From Massilia sp. IC2-278 (GTDB taxonomy: Bacteria; Pseudomonadota; Gammaproteobacteria; Burkholderiales; Burkholderiaceae_D), in contig NZ_JAJFES010000003.1 in assembly GCF_020708045.1 (NCBI RefSeq), forward strand, positions 434,001 to 498,000: a DNA stretch of 64,000 bases, read 5' to 3'. A program made the position numbers and the translations under genes. This document shows positions 28,124 to 35,672 of the stretch, piece by piece (positions within the stretch are counted from its first letter, which is position 1; every line of letters begins with the position of its first letter). The notes under the pieces are model-generated. The model had not been told where the DNA came from, ran no database searches, and saw nothing but the letters and a program-made list of their open reading frames with translations.

Positions 28124-28597
28124 TCAGGCCACCTGCCGCCGCGCCCCGTTATTAATCGACATCAGCCTGTCGATATCCACCAGTATCAGCCGCCGCCCTT
28201 CCGTCACCCCCAGCCCGATCAGGTAATCGATCGCGCTGCCGTCCGCGCCGGGAATCGGCGAAATCTGTTCCGCCGCCAGCGTCACCACGTCGGTCACGCC
28301 ATCGACCACCATCCCCATCACGCAGGTCGAGAGTTTCAGGATGATGACGTCGGTCGTCGGTGTGGTGGCCACCGGGTGGCCGCAGAAGGCCGCGCGCATG
28401 TCGACGATCGGCATGATGACGCCGCGCGAAACGGCCACGCCTTCGACGATCTCGCCCCCTTCGGCGAAGCGCTCGAGCGACTTCAGCACGCGCAGTTCCT
28501 GCACCTTGCCGAAATCGAGCCCGTATTCCAGGCCGCCGAGGGTGAAGCTGAGGAAGTTCGCCCCCGTCGGGCGGTGAAGCATGATGTCCTTGTGCAT
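28124..28597 (-). CDS. CheW-like chemotaxis coupling protein
   Basis: 157 residues, one CheW domain: FLSFTLGGLEYGLDFGKVQELR, an IMPIVDMRAAF strand pair and the C-terminal RLILVDIDRLMS. CheW couples receptors to CheA at the inner face of the membrane. The start ATG at 28597 has a purine-rich AGGGGGCC just upstream and is preferred over the one at 28624. No receptor or CheA is adjacent; the main che genes may lie elsewhere, so this is probably an extra CheW. Confidence 0.92.
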   Translation of the reverse strand: MHKDIMLHRPTGANFLSFTLGGLEYGLDFGKVQELRVLKSLERFAEGGEIVEGVAVSRGVIMPIVDMRAAFCGHPVATTPTTDVIILKLSTCVMGMVVDGVTDVVTLAAEQISPIPGADGSAIDYLIGLGVTEGRRLILVDIDRLMSINNGARRQVA

Positions 28598-28692
28598 GAT
28601 GGCCCCCTGTCGAACAGCCACCATGCTAAGCCGTGCCGGCTACCCTCCTGTTGAGAGCGGTCAACATTTCCTAGAAACATTTTCCTAAGACA

Positions 28693-30585
28693 TTAACTGG
28701 CCTGCCCTGCCGCGCCGTCCTGCCATTCGTAGCTGCCGCCCGCGCCCGCATGCAGCCGCGTGCCCTCGGCCCCGCGCAGGCGCAGCTTGATCTCGCGCGG
28801 CGCCAGGTGGTAGAAGCAGGCGCCGTCCGGATCGTAGGGCAGCCTGCGCACCTGCGTGTCGCCGGCCAGGTGGCCGATGTGCACGCGCGTAAAGGCGGCG
28901 CGTTCGGCGCGCTGGGCCTCGAAGCGGGCCAGCAGGGCCTGGCCCTCGGTCTGCTCGGCCTCGGCCGCCTTGCGTGCGTTCGAGACTTCGCCGATCTTCT
29001 GCAAATCCGGCGCCACCACCTGCCCCATCTGGCGGAACTGCGCGTTCTGCGCCGGGGTCAGGTTCATCTCGCCGCTGCGCACCTTGCCGGCGATCTCCAG
29101 GTACTTGCGCACCTCGGGACGGGCGCATAGGTGCGCCAGTTCGGCCTTGTGGTGGTTCACGGCGCCGGCAATCTGCGTCAGGCGGGCGCGCACCTGGCCC
29201 AGCACCTCGTCGATGCGGCCGCAGTCGGCGGCCATGGCGTACACCACCATCTCGCTGTCGCGCCAGGGCGCGGTGGCGTCGATGCGGATGTTGCGGGCGG
29301 CCAGCGCGCAGCCCTCGGCGCGGCCGAGGTGCAGTTCGTCGGCGATGATCTCGCAGTTCACCGCGTGCTCGATGCGCACCCGGGTGGCGGAGATCACGCA
29401 GTTCTCGGCGCGTTGCAGGCTGACCGTGCCGGCCAGGGCCGCAATCAGCGCCGACGAAGCCACGCCGTCGACCACGATGTCGCCGGCCTTGTTGGTGGCG
29501 CGTCCGCCGACCAGGTTGGCGCGCAGGCGCACGGCGCCGCCGCGCGAGACCAGTTCGCCGTACACGTCGCCATGCACGGTGATGCTGGTGCCTTCGATGA
29601 CGCGCTTTTCCTGGACGTCGCCGAATTCCTCGTAGTCGCCGGTCAGGTTCAGGTTGCCGGTCGTTCTTGCGCTGACGCCGTCGCGGCTGACGATCTTGTC
29701 GCCGACCGAGAGCTGGCGCGTCTTGGCGTCCACGTTCAGGAAGCCGGTGCGGGTGGCGACCAGGTATTCGCCGTCGCGGCCCTTGTCGATGCTGGTGCCG
29801 CTGCCGGCATAGGTGGAAAAGTCGAGGTCGCGCGGCGCGGCCGGCTCGATGCGCAGACCGGATATCTCGAAGCCCGCCGTGCCGACCCTGGGCGGCAGCT
29901 TTTGTAGCAGGCGCGTACCGCCCTTGACCTGCGGGAAGCGGTTCTGGAAGCACATCAAATCGAGCTTGCCGTTGGCCAGCTGGCGCGGCGCGTTGCTGCG
30001 GTGGATGTCCTCGGAGACCTCGATCACGTTGGCATCGTCGCCCGGCACCGGTTCCAGGCGCCGCGCGACCACGATGCGGCCGGCATTCCCGGTGGCGATG
30101 GCGCCGCGTACGGCGCCGATGTCGATGCCGAAGCGGATGCCCTTGAGCCACATGTCGGCCACGAATTCGTCGATGTCCAGGCGAACCGGCACCTCGGGCT
30201 GGCCGTCGGCGCCGCCCAGGTGCACCGGTTCGAACACGTACTCGGCCTCGGCGCCGGCGATGCGCACCGCGCGGTACAGGGGGCGGCGCTGCAGGTTGAA
30301 GGGCACGATGTCGTCGGCCAGGCGCACCAGCGGCACGCCGTCGGGGCCGAGCGGCAGGTCGGGGCCGGTGTCGAACAGGGCTTTCAGCAGGACCGGGTAA
30401 TTCAGGCCGGTGAAGTAGCGGCCGGAGCGCAGCACGCTGTCGACCGCGGCGAGCACGGTGGTGCCGAGCACGGCAGGATCGGCGAAGACGCCGTCGGGCC
30501 GGCGCTCGAGGCAATGCTCGGGGCCGCTCGATGCAAAGCGCGTCACCGGCGCGGCGGGAGAGGTGGCAACAACGGAATCGGACAC
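28693..30585 (-). CDS. FapA/DUF342 family protein
   Basis: 630 residues. The central part (about 250-430) has the repetitive beta-helix pattern of FapA/DUF342 (LSVGDKIVSRDGVSARTTGN, then GSITVHGDVYGELV-like repeats); the C-terminal third (about 440-560) is a coiled-coil rich segment. Family members occur in many bacteria and have been linked to polar organisation and regulation of flagella or pili; the molecular role is not known. Next to cheW on the same strand, separated by 95 bp. Confidence 0.82.
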   Translation of the reverse strand: MSDSVVATSPAAPVTRFASSGPEHCLERRPDGVFADPAVLGTTVLAAVDSVLRSGRYFTGLNYPVLLKALFDTGPDLPLGPDGVPLVRLADDIVPFNLQRRPLYRAVRIAGAEAEYVFEPVHLGGADGQPEVPVRLDIDEFVADMWLKGIRFGIDIGAVRGAIATGNAGRIVVARRLEPVPGDDANVIEVSEDIHRSNAPRQLANGKLDLMCFQNRFPQVKGGTRLLQKLPPRVGTAGFEISGLRIEPAAPRDLDFSTYAGSGTSIDKGRDGEYLVATRTGFLNVDAKTRQLSVGDKIVSRDGVSARTTGNLNLTGDYEEFGDVQEKRVIEGTSITVHGDVYGELVSRGGAVRLRANLVGGRATNKAGDIVVDGVASSALIAALAGTVSLQRAENCVISATRVRIEHAVNCEIIADELHLGRAEGCALAARNIRIDATAPWRDSEMVVYAMAADCGRIDEVLGQVRARLTQIAGAVNHHKAELAHLCARPEVRKYLEIAGKVRSGEMNLTPAQNAQFRQMGQVVAPDLQKIGEVSNARKAAEAEQTEGQALLARFEAQRAERAAFTRVHIGHLAGDTQVRRLPYDPDGACFYHLAPREIKLRLRGAEGTRLHAGAGGSYEWQDGAAGQAS

Positions 30586-30786
30586 GTTCGCGCTCCAGGT
30601 GAAGAACCCGCCCTTAACAAAGCGTCAAGGGTAAAGCGCAAAGCCTAACATGTTGTTAGTCATTAATGAATAACAAACAGCAATCTTTTAGATAACGAAT
30701 AGCAAAGTTTCGCCTAAACACAACATTGGGCGCGGCGTCAATACGTACTGGCCGCAGCATGGCGGCGCCCGGTTCGGCCGCGCCAA
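30586..30786. other. intergenic region upstream of the FapA gene
   Basis: About 200 bp, markedly AT-rich (30640-30720) relative to the window, probably containing the promoter of the minus-strand FapA gene. I see no gene in it. Confidence 0.5.
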
Positions 30787-30811
30787 GGAAAAAGCCGGGC
30801 AAGCCCGGCTT
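30787..30811 (-). terminator. rho-independent terminator of the small secreted protein gene
   Basis: GCCGGGCAAGCCCGGC with an A run on the plus strand, which becomes TTTTT after the stem on the minus strand. It lies about 20 bp beyond the stop at 30832. Confidence 0.85.
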
Positions 30812-30831
30812 CGTGTCGAATAGGTCCCGCC

Positions 30832-31257
30832 TCAGCGGCGGCGCGCATTCGGGTAGATATCGGCCCCGGCCTCGTTGATCTGGCGCCGCAGGTCGCGCCG
30901 CTCGTCGGGCGTGAGCCGCCCTTCGCGCCGGCCGTCGCGCGACGACTGTTCCTGCATCTGCTGGCGCCGCTGCTGCTGGTCGTCCAGCATGCGCTGCTGT
31001 TCGCGCTGCTGGTCGCGCATCTGGTCATAACTGCGCTGTTCGCGCCCGTCGATCTGCGGTGCGGGGTAGCGGTCGGCGCGTGCCGACGGCGGCGGGGGCA
31101 GCTGCATGTCGTCGCGGCGTCCGTGGCTCTGTGCATGCGCGGCGCCGAGGCCGACGCAGGCGAGCATGCAAACGGCGAGACCACGGCGCGCCAGGCGGGC
31201 GAACCGGGGGCCTGGGCCCCGGGCTGCTGCATTGGTTTTGGTGAGCGCGTTTGTCAT
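30832..31257 (-). CDS. small secreted protein, Gln/Arg-rich, unknown function
   Basis: 141 residues. A basic start, hydrophobic segment and signal-peptidase site AHAQS near residue 43 predict export. The mature part is rich in Gln, Arg and Pro with a coiled-coil-like stretch (REQQRMLDDQQQRRQQMQEQ) and ends LTPDERRDLRRQINEAGADI, a pattern seen in small periplasmic proteins of Burkholderiales. The ATG at 31257 has gaggaa upstream; the much longer open frame reaching 33228 is antisense to envZ/ompR. Function unknown. Confidence 0.72.
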   Translation of the reverse strand: MTNALTKTNAAARGPGPRFARLARRGLAVCMLACVGLGAAHAQSHGRRDDMQLPPPPSARADRYPAPQIDGREQRSYDQMRDQQREQQRMLDDQQQRRQQMQEQSSRDGRREGRLTPDERRDLRRQINEAGADIYPNARRR

Positions 31258-31446
31258 GGTGTTCCTCTTCCGCGATGCCGGATAAACAGATAAGCTTCGA
31301 TGGGTCCCAGTGTATGTGGAATGCTTACCGGGTATAAGACCAATTGGGTAAAGTTTGTAACACAATGTAATGCCCCGCTCGTAACACCCGCTCCGAAGCG
31401 GCAGAGAAGTTACCATAGCGATACGAATCTGACAAACTGACAGCAT

Positions 31447-32214
31447 ATGAATACATCTTCCAACACGAATCCCGCCACCCCAGTCAGCACCGGCGGCCAT
31501 AGCGCGAAGATCATGGTGGTCGACGACGACGTGCGCCTGCGCGACCTGCTGCGCCGCTACCTCACCGAACAGGGCTTCCAGGTCGTTACCGCCGAAAGCG
31601 CGCCGGCCATGAACAAGCTGTGGCTGCGCGAGCGCTACGACCTGCTGGTGCTCGACCTGATGCTGCCGGGCGAAGATGGCCTGTCGATCTGCCGCCGCCT
31701 GCGCGGCGCCGGCGACCAGACCCCGATCATCATGCTGACGGCCAAGGGCGAAGACGTCGACCGCATCGTCGGCCTGGAAATGGGCGCCGACGACTACCTG
31801 CCGAAGCCTTTCAATCCGCGCGAACTGGTGGCGCGCATCGGCGCCGTCCTGCGCCGCAAGGGCCCGGACGAAATCCCGGGCGCGCCGTCGGAAACCCCGC
31901 AGACCTTCGAGTTCGGCCAGTTCGTGCTCGACCTCGGCACCCGCACGCTGAAGAAGAACGGCGAGACCGTGCCCCTGACCACCGGCGAATTCTCGGTGCT
32001 GAAGGTGTTCGCACGCCACGCGCGCCAGCCGCTCTCGCGCGAAAAGCTGATGGAACTGGCGCGCGGGCGCGAATACGAAGTCTTCGACCGCTCGCTCGAC
32101 GTGCAGATCTCGCGCCTGCGCAAACTCATCGAACCCGACCCATCGAGCCCGCTCTACATCCAGACCGTCTGGGGCCTGGGCTACGTCTTCATTCCTGAAG
32201 GCCAGCCGCGCTAA
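31447..32214 (+). CDS. ompR: two-component response regulator OmpR
   Basis: 255 residues. REC domain with acidic pocket MVVDDDVRLRD, phosphoacceptor Asp in DLLVLDLMLPGEDG and lysine in YLPKPFNPRE; C-terminal winged helix (VLDLGTRTLKKNGETVPLTT, then RSLDVQISRLRKLIEPDP). It has a 20-residue low-complexity N-terminal extension compared with the enterobacterial protein. It is followed by envZ, its kinase, but not directly: a 160-bp element begins at the stop codon. Confidence 0.94.
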   Translation: MNTSSNTNPATPVSTGGHSAKIMVVDDDVRLRDLLRRYLTEQGFQVVTAESAPAMNKLWLRERYDLLVLDLMLPGEDGLSICRRLRGAGDQTPIIMLTAKGEDVDRIVGLEMGADDYLPKPFNPRELVARIGAVLRRKGPDEIPGAPSETPQTFEFGQFVLDLGTRTLKKNGETVPLTTGEFSVLKVFARHARQPLSREKLMELARGREYEVFDRSLDVQISRLRKLIEPDPSSPLYIQTVWGLGYVFIPEGQPR

Positions 32215-32371
32215 GTACTCAACCGGAAATAAATGTGAATTTTGGCAAACAGAACCGGATGCGGTGCAAGGCGGCGAGTGCGCCGCAGTGCGAGCACTGC
32301 AAGTACGAGCCAACGCAGCACAGCGCCGGTTATGGCCGCCAAAAACACATTTATTTATGGGTGAGTACTTA
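32212..32371. mobile_element. 160-bp MITE-like inverted-repeat element between ompR and envZ
   Basis: Terminal arms 32212-32246 and 32338-32371 are inverted copies; both begin TAAGTACTCA, and 28 of about 34 positions agree, including AAATAAATGTG. The centre contains two further hairpins (GCGGCGAGTGCGCCGC at 32271-32286 and CAGTGCGAGCACTG at 32286-32299) inside an ACCGG/CCGGT pair. There is no coding capacity. The left end starts in the ompR stop codon and the right end overlaps the only ATG available near the envZ start. Looks like a nonautonomous element; no transposase is seen. Confidence 0.82.
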
Positions 32372-33742
32372 GTGTTCGCATCGCCATCTTCGTCGCGTCC
32401 GGGCCGAATGCCCTGGACGCGCAGCGGCCTGTTCTGGCGCACCTTCTTCCTGATGTCGCTGCTCACGACGCTGTCGATGGGTTCGTGGATCGGCATGCTG
32501 AACGTGTTCCAGCGCGGGCCGCAGGTGCAGCAGACCGCCGAACTGGTGGTCTCGGTGGTCACCATCACCAAGGCGGCGCTGACCCACTCGGCGCCGGAAC
32601 TGCGCCGCGAGCTGCTGTTCGAGCTGGTCTCGAACGAAGGCATCCGCATCTTCACGCTCGAAGACTCGGACCAGGTCGACCCGCCGCCGGCGAACGCCCT
32701 GATGCCCGACATCGCCGCCGCCGTGCGCAACAAGCTCGGCCAGCAGACGCGATTTTCCAGCCGCGTGAACGGCATGGCCGGCTTCTGGATCAGCTTCAGC
32801 ATCGAGGATGACCAGTACTGGCTGATGCTCGAACGCGAGCGCCTGGCCGGCCTGACCCGCATCCAGTGGCTGGGCTGGGCCAGCGTGGTGGGCCTGGTGT
32901 CGCTGCTCGGCGCGGCGCTGATTTCGAGCCTGATCAACCTCCCGCTGGCGCGCCTGACCGCCGCCACGCGCGCCTTTGCCAAGGGCGAGAAGCCCGCGCC
33001 GCTGCCGGAAAAGGGGCCGCAGGAGATCATCGAGGCGAACCGCAGCTTCAACCAGATGGTCGAGGACCTGGCGCAGGTGGAGAAGGACCGCGCCGTGATT
33101 TTGGCCGGCATCTCGCACGACTTGCGCACGCCGCTGGCGCGCATGCAGCTCGAAGTCGAGATGGCGAATTTGTCGCAGGATGCGCGCGAAGGCATGCAGT
33201 CGGACATCGCCCAGATGGACGCCATCATCGGCCAGTTCCTCGACTACGCCAAGCCGACCGAGGCCGCCACGTTCGTGGCGGTGGACCTGTCCGGCCTGCT
33301 GGCCGACAGCGCCATGCACGCGGCGCGCATGCCCGACGTGCGCACCAGCACCGACATCGACGAAGGCATCGTCGTGCTCGGCAACGAGACCGACTTGCGC
33401 CGCGTGTTCAACAACGTGGTCGAGAACGCGCGCCGCTACGCGCGTACGCCGGGTGAGGACACGACCAGCATCGATTTTTCCTGCCACGTCCGCACCACGC
33501 CGCAAGGCCGGCGCGCCGTGGTCGAGATCGGCGACCATGGCCCCGGCGTGCCCGAGGACCAGATCAACCAGCTGCTGAAACCCTTCACGCGCCTGGATAC
33601 CGCGCGCGGCCAGGCGAATGGCGCCGGCCTTGGCCTGGCAATCGTCGAGCGCGTGGTCAGCCGCCACAATGCCGAACTCACGGTGCGCAACCGCGAAGGC
33701 GGCGGGCTGCTGGTGCAACTGGCCCTGCCGCTGGCTTCCTGA
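32357..33742 (+). CDS. envZ: two-component sensor kinase EnvZ
   Basis: 461 residues if begun at the ATG at 32357. Membrane segment near residue 25 (LFWRTFFLMSLLTTLSMGSW), periplasmic domain about 45-165, second segment about 170-195 (SVVGLVSLLGAALISSL), HAMP, phosphoacceptor histidine in GISHDLRTPLARMQLE, and ATPase motifs (NVVENARRYAR, GDHGPGVPED, GAGLGLAIVERV). It phosphorylates and dephosphorylates OmpR. The start is uncertain: ATG 32357 lies in the right arm of the MITE-like element, with GTG 32372 and ATG 32408 as alternatives that avoid it. None has a strong Shine-Dalgarno. Confidence 0.9.
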   Translation: MGEYLVFASPSSSRPGRMPWTRSGLFWRTFFLMSLLTTLSMGSWIGMLNVFQRGPQVQQTAELVVSVVTITKAALTHSAPELRRELLFELVSNEGIRIFTLEDSDQVDPPPANALMPDIAAAVRNKLGQQTRFSSRVNGMAGFWISFSIEDDQYWLMLERERLAGLTRIQWLGWASVVGLVSLLGAALISSLINLPLARLTAATRAFAKGEKPAPLPEKGPQEIIEANRSFNQMVEDLAQVEKDRAVILAGISHDLRTPLARMQLEVEMANLSQDAREGMQSDIAQMDAIIGQFLDYAKPTEAATFVAVDLSGLLADSAMHAARMPDVRTSTDIDEGIVVLGNETDLRRVFNNVVENARRYARTPGEDTTSIDFSCHVRTTPQGRRAVVEIGDHGPGVPEDQINQLLKPFTRLDTARGQANGAGLGLAIVERVVSRHNAELTVRNREGGGLLVQLALPLAS

Positions 33743-33764
33743 TTTTCTTTTTCCCTTACCTGCC

Positions 33765-34727
33765 ATGACCACTACCCTGCAGTACAGCGACGTCGAACAG
33801 GCCGCCGCACGCCTCGAAGGCGCCGCCCACCGCACGCCGGTGCTCACCTCGACCACCTTCGACGCGCGCGCGAATGCGGCCGTGTTCTTGAAGGCCGAGA
33901 ACTACCAGCGCATGGGCGCCTTCAAGTTCCGCGGCGCGTACAACGCCATCGCGCGCTTCACCGATGCCCAGCGCGCGGCCGGCGTGCTGACCTTCTCGTC
34001 GGGTAACCACGCCCAGGCAATCGCCCTGTCGGCGCGCCTGGCCGGCATCCGCGCTACCATCATCATGCCGAAGGACGCCCCGGCGCTCAAAGTCCAGGCG
34101 ACCAGGGAATACGGCGGCGAAGTGATCTTCTACGACCGCTACACCGAGAACCGCGAAGAGATCGGGCGCCGCCTGGCCGAAGAACGCGGCATGACCCTGA
34201 TTCCGCCCTACGACCACCCGGACGTGATCTGCGGCCAGGGCACGGCGGCGAAGGAGCTTTTCGAAGAAGTCGGCCCGCTCGACGTGCTGCTGGTGCCGCT
34301 CGGCGGCGGCGGCCTGCTGGCCGGCAGCGCGCTGGCCGCATCGGGCCTGGCGCCGGACTGCAAGGTGATCGGCGTCGAGCCGGAGGCGGGCAACGACGGC
34401 CAGCAATCGCTGCGCAAGGGAGAGATCGTGCACATCGGCGTGCCGGACACGATTGCCGACGGCGCCATGGTCACCCACGTCGGCGAACACAATTTCGAGG
34501 TCATTCGACGCCGCGTGGACGACATCGTCACCGTCAGCGATGCGCAACTGGTGGAGACCATGAAATTTTTTGCCGAGCGCATGAAGATAATGGTCGAGCC
34601 GACCGGCTGCCTGGGTGCGGCAGCGGCCCTGCATGGCGTCTACCCGGTAGCCGGCAAGCGCGTGGGCGTCCTGATCAGCGGCGGCAACGTCGACTTGTCG
34701 CGCTTCGCCCAACTGGTGGGCGCCTGA
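33765..34727 (+). CDS. threonine/serine dehydratase (catabolic type, fold-type II PLP enzyme)
   Basis: 320 residues. PLP lysine in RMGAFKFRGAYNA, substrate loop SSGNHAQAIAL, phosphate cup PLGGGGLLAG, C-terminal ISGGNVD. It lacks the ACT-like regulatory domain of biosynthetic IlvA, so it is of the catabolic or threo-3-hydroxyaspartate dehydratase/serine racemase type. Its stop overlaps the ATG of a RidA gene by one base (TGATG), coupling the two. The reaction releases enamines that RidA hydrolyses. Confidence 0.93.
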   Translation: MTTTLQYSDVEQAAARLEGAAHRTPVLTSTTFDARANAAVFLKAENYQRMGAFKFRGAYNAIARFTDAQRAAGVLTFSSGNHAQAIALSARLAGIRATIIMPKDAPALKVQATREYGGEVIFYDRYTENREEIGRRLAEERGMTLIPPYDHPDVICGQGTAAKELFEEVGPLDVLLVPLGGGGLLAGSALAASGLAPDCKVIGVEPEAGNDGQQSLRKGEIVHIGVPDTIADGAMVTHVGEHNFEVIRRRVDDIVTVSDAQLVETMKFFAERMKIMVEPTGCLGAAAALHGVYPVAGKRVGVLISGGNVDLSRFAQLVGA

Positions 34728-35098
34728 TGGAATTCATCCAGTCCGACGAACTGCCGCCGCCGGCCGGGCATTATTCGCAGGCGGTGGCGGCCGGCGGGCT
34801 GGTATTCCTGTCGGGGATCTTGCCGGCGCGCGCCGACGTCGACGCCGGCGCCGGCTTCGACGCCCAGTGCGCCTCGGTATTCGACCAGTGCGCCAAGGTG
34901 CTGTGCGCGGCCGGCTGCGGGTTCGATGACGTGGTCCAGTGCACCGCCTACATCGCCGGGGTCGAGCACTGGCCGGCCTTTAACACCTGCTATGCGGCCG
35001 TATTCGGCGAGCACCGCCCGGCGCGCGCCGTGGTGCCGGTGCCGGCCCTGCACTATGGTTTCCTGGTGGAAGTGCAACTCGTGGCGCAGCGGCGCTGA
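34727..35098 (+). CDS. RidA family imine/enamine deaminase
   Basis: 123 residues, near the size of archetypal RidA. Conserved PAGHYSQAVAAGGLVFLSGI, FDDVVQCTAYIAG and the arginine in PARAVVPVPAL that binds the substrate carboxylate. Translationally coupled to the dehydratase upstream; the pair makes sense because dehydratases release 2-aminoacrylate or 2-aminocrotonate. It is a different protein from the RidA-like product at 10690. Confidence 0.93.
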   Translation: MEFIQSDELPPPAGHYSQAVAAGGLVFLSGILPARADVDAGAGFDAQCASVFDQCAKVLCAAGCGFDDVVQCTAYIAGVEHWPAFNTCYAAVFGEHRPARAVVPVPALHYGFLVEVQLVAQRR

Positions 35099-35226
35099 GG
35101 CTTGCAGCCCATGGCCGGGCTAGCTCATCCGTGGTTTTTTTGACAATTCTTTACCCAGGGTGAGTCACCTAACAGAGACAGGCGGCCTCGGCCGGGAGAA
35201 TGGCTCCATCGAACAAGGAGCCAACC

Positions 35227-35640
35227 ATGAGAATCCTGGCCTCTCTGAGCATCAGCCTGGCGGCCCTGGCGGCCGCCCCCGCCGCACTCGCCGGAACCGA
35301 GATCCTGAAATGCGTGGACAGCGCCGGCAACGTGACGCTGACCGACCAGCCTTGCGAAAGCGGCGCGCGCGCCACGCGCATGACGGCCGCCGCCCCTGCC
35401 CTGGTGCAGGATGCCTCCATGCAGGGTACGTCCGTCAGCGAGGCCGCACCGGACGCCGGGCAGCCGCAGCCGATCCAGCGCTTCGCCGGGTCGCCGCGCA
35501 TGCAGCAGCAGCACGACTGGCGCCCGCGCATGCCGCAGCGCGACCGTCCGCTGGCGCGCGACGTCGCCACCCTGAAGGCGGCGCGTGCGCAACTGCTGTT
35601 GCTCGACTCGGACCGCACCCAGCTGGTGACGAGCCGCTGA
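35227..35640 (+). CDS. DUF4124-like secreted protein
   Basis: 137 residues. Signal peptide (MRILASLSISLAALAAAPAA) followed by a short domain with two cysteines: LKCVDSAGNVTLTDQPCE, the DUF4124 pattern common in Betaproteobacteria. The rest is Pro/Gln/Arg-rich and low in complexity. The start at 35227 has AAGGAG seven bases upstream. Function unknown; not obviously linked to neighbours. Confidence 0.82.
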   Translation: MRILASLSISLAALAAAPAALAGTEILKCVDSAGNVTLTDQPCESGARATRMTAAAPALVQDASMQGTSVSEAAPDAGQPQPIQRFAGSPRMQQQHDWRPRMPQRDRPLARDVATLKAARAQLLLLDSDRTQLVTSR

Positions 35641-35672
35641 AATACGCCTTGCCGCGGCCTTGCCGCGGCGAC

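Noticed and set aside
32212..32371. The ompR-envZ element as an insertion sequence
   Set aside because: 160 bp with no open frame; it can only be a nonautonomous element or a structured leader.
30832..33228. A 798-residue open frame on the minus strand
   Set aside because: Most of it is antisense to ompR and envZ and has no domain similarity; only the last 141 codons, with their own start, ribosome site and signal peptide, look real.
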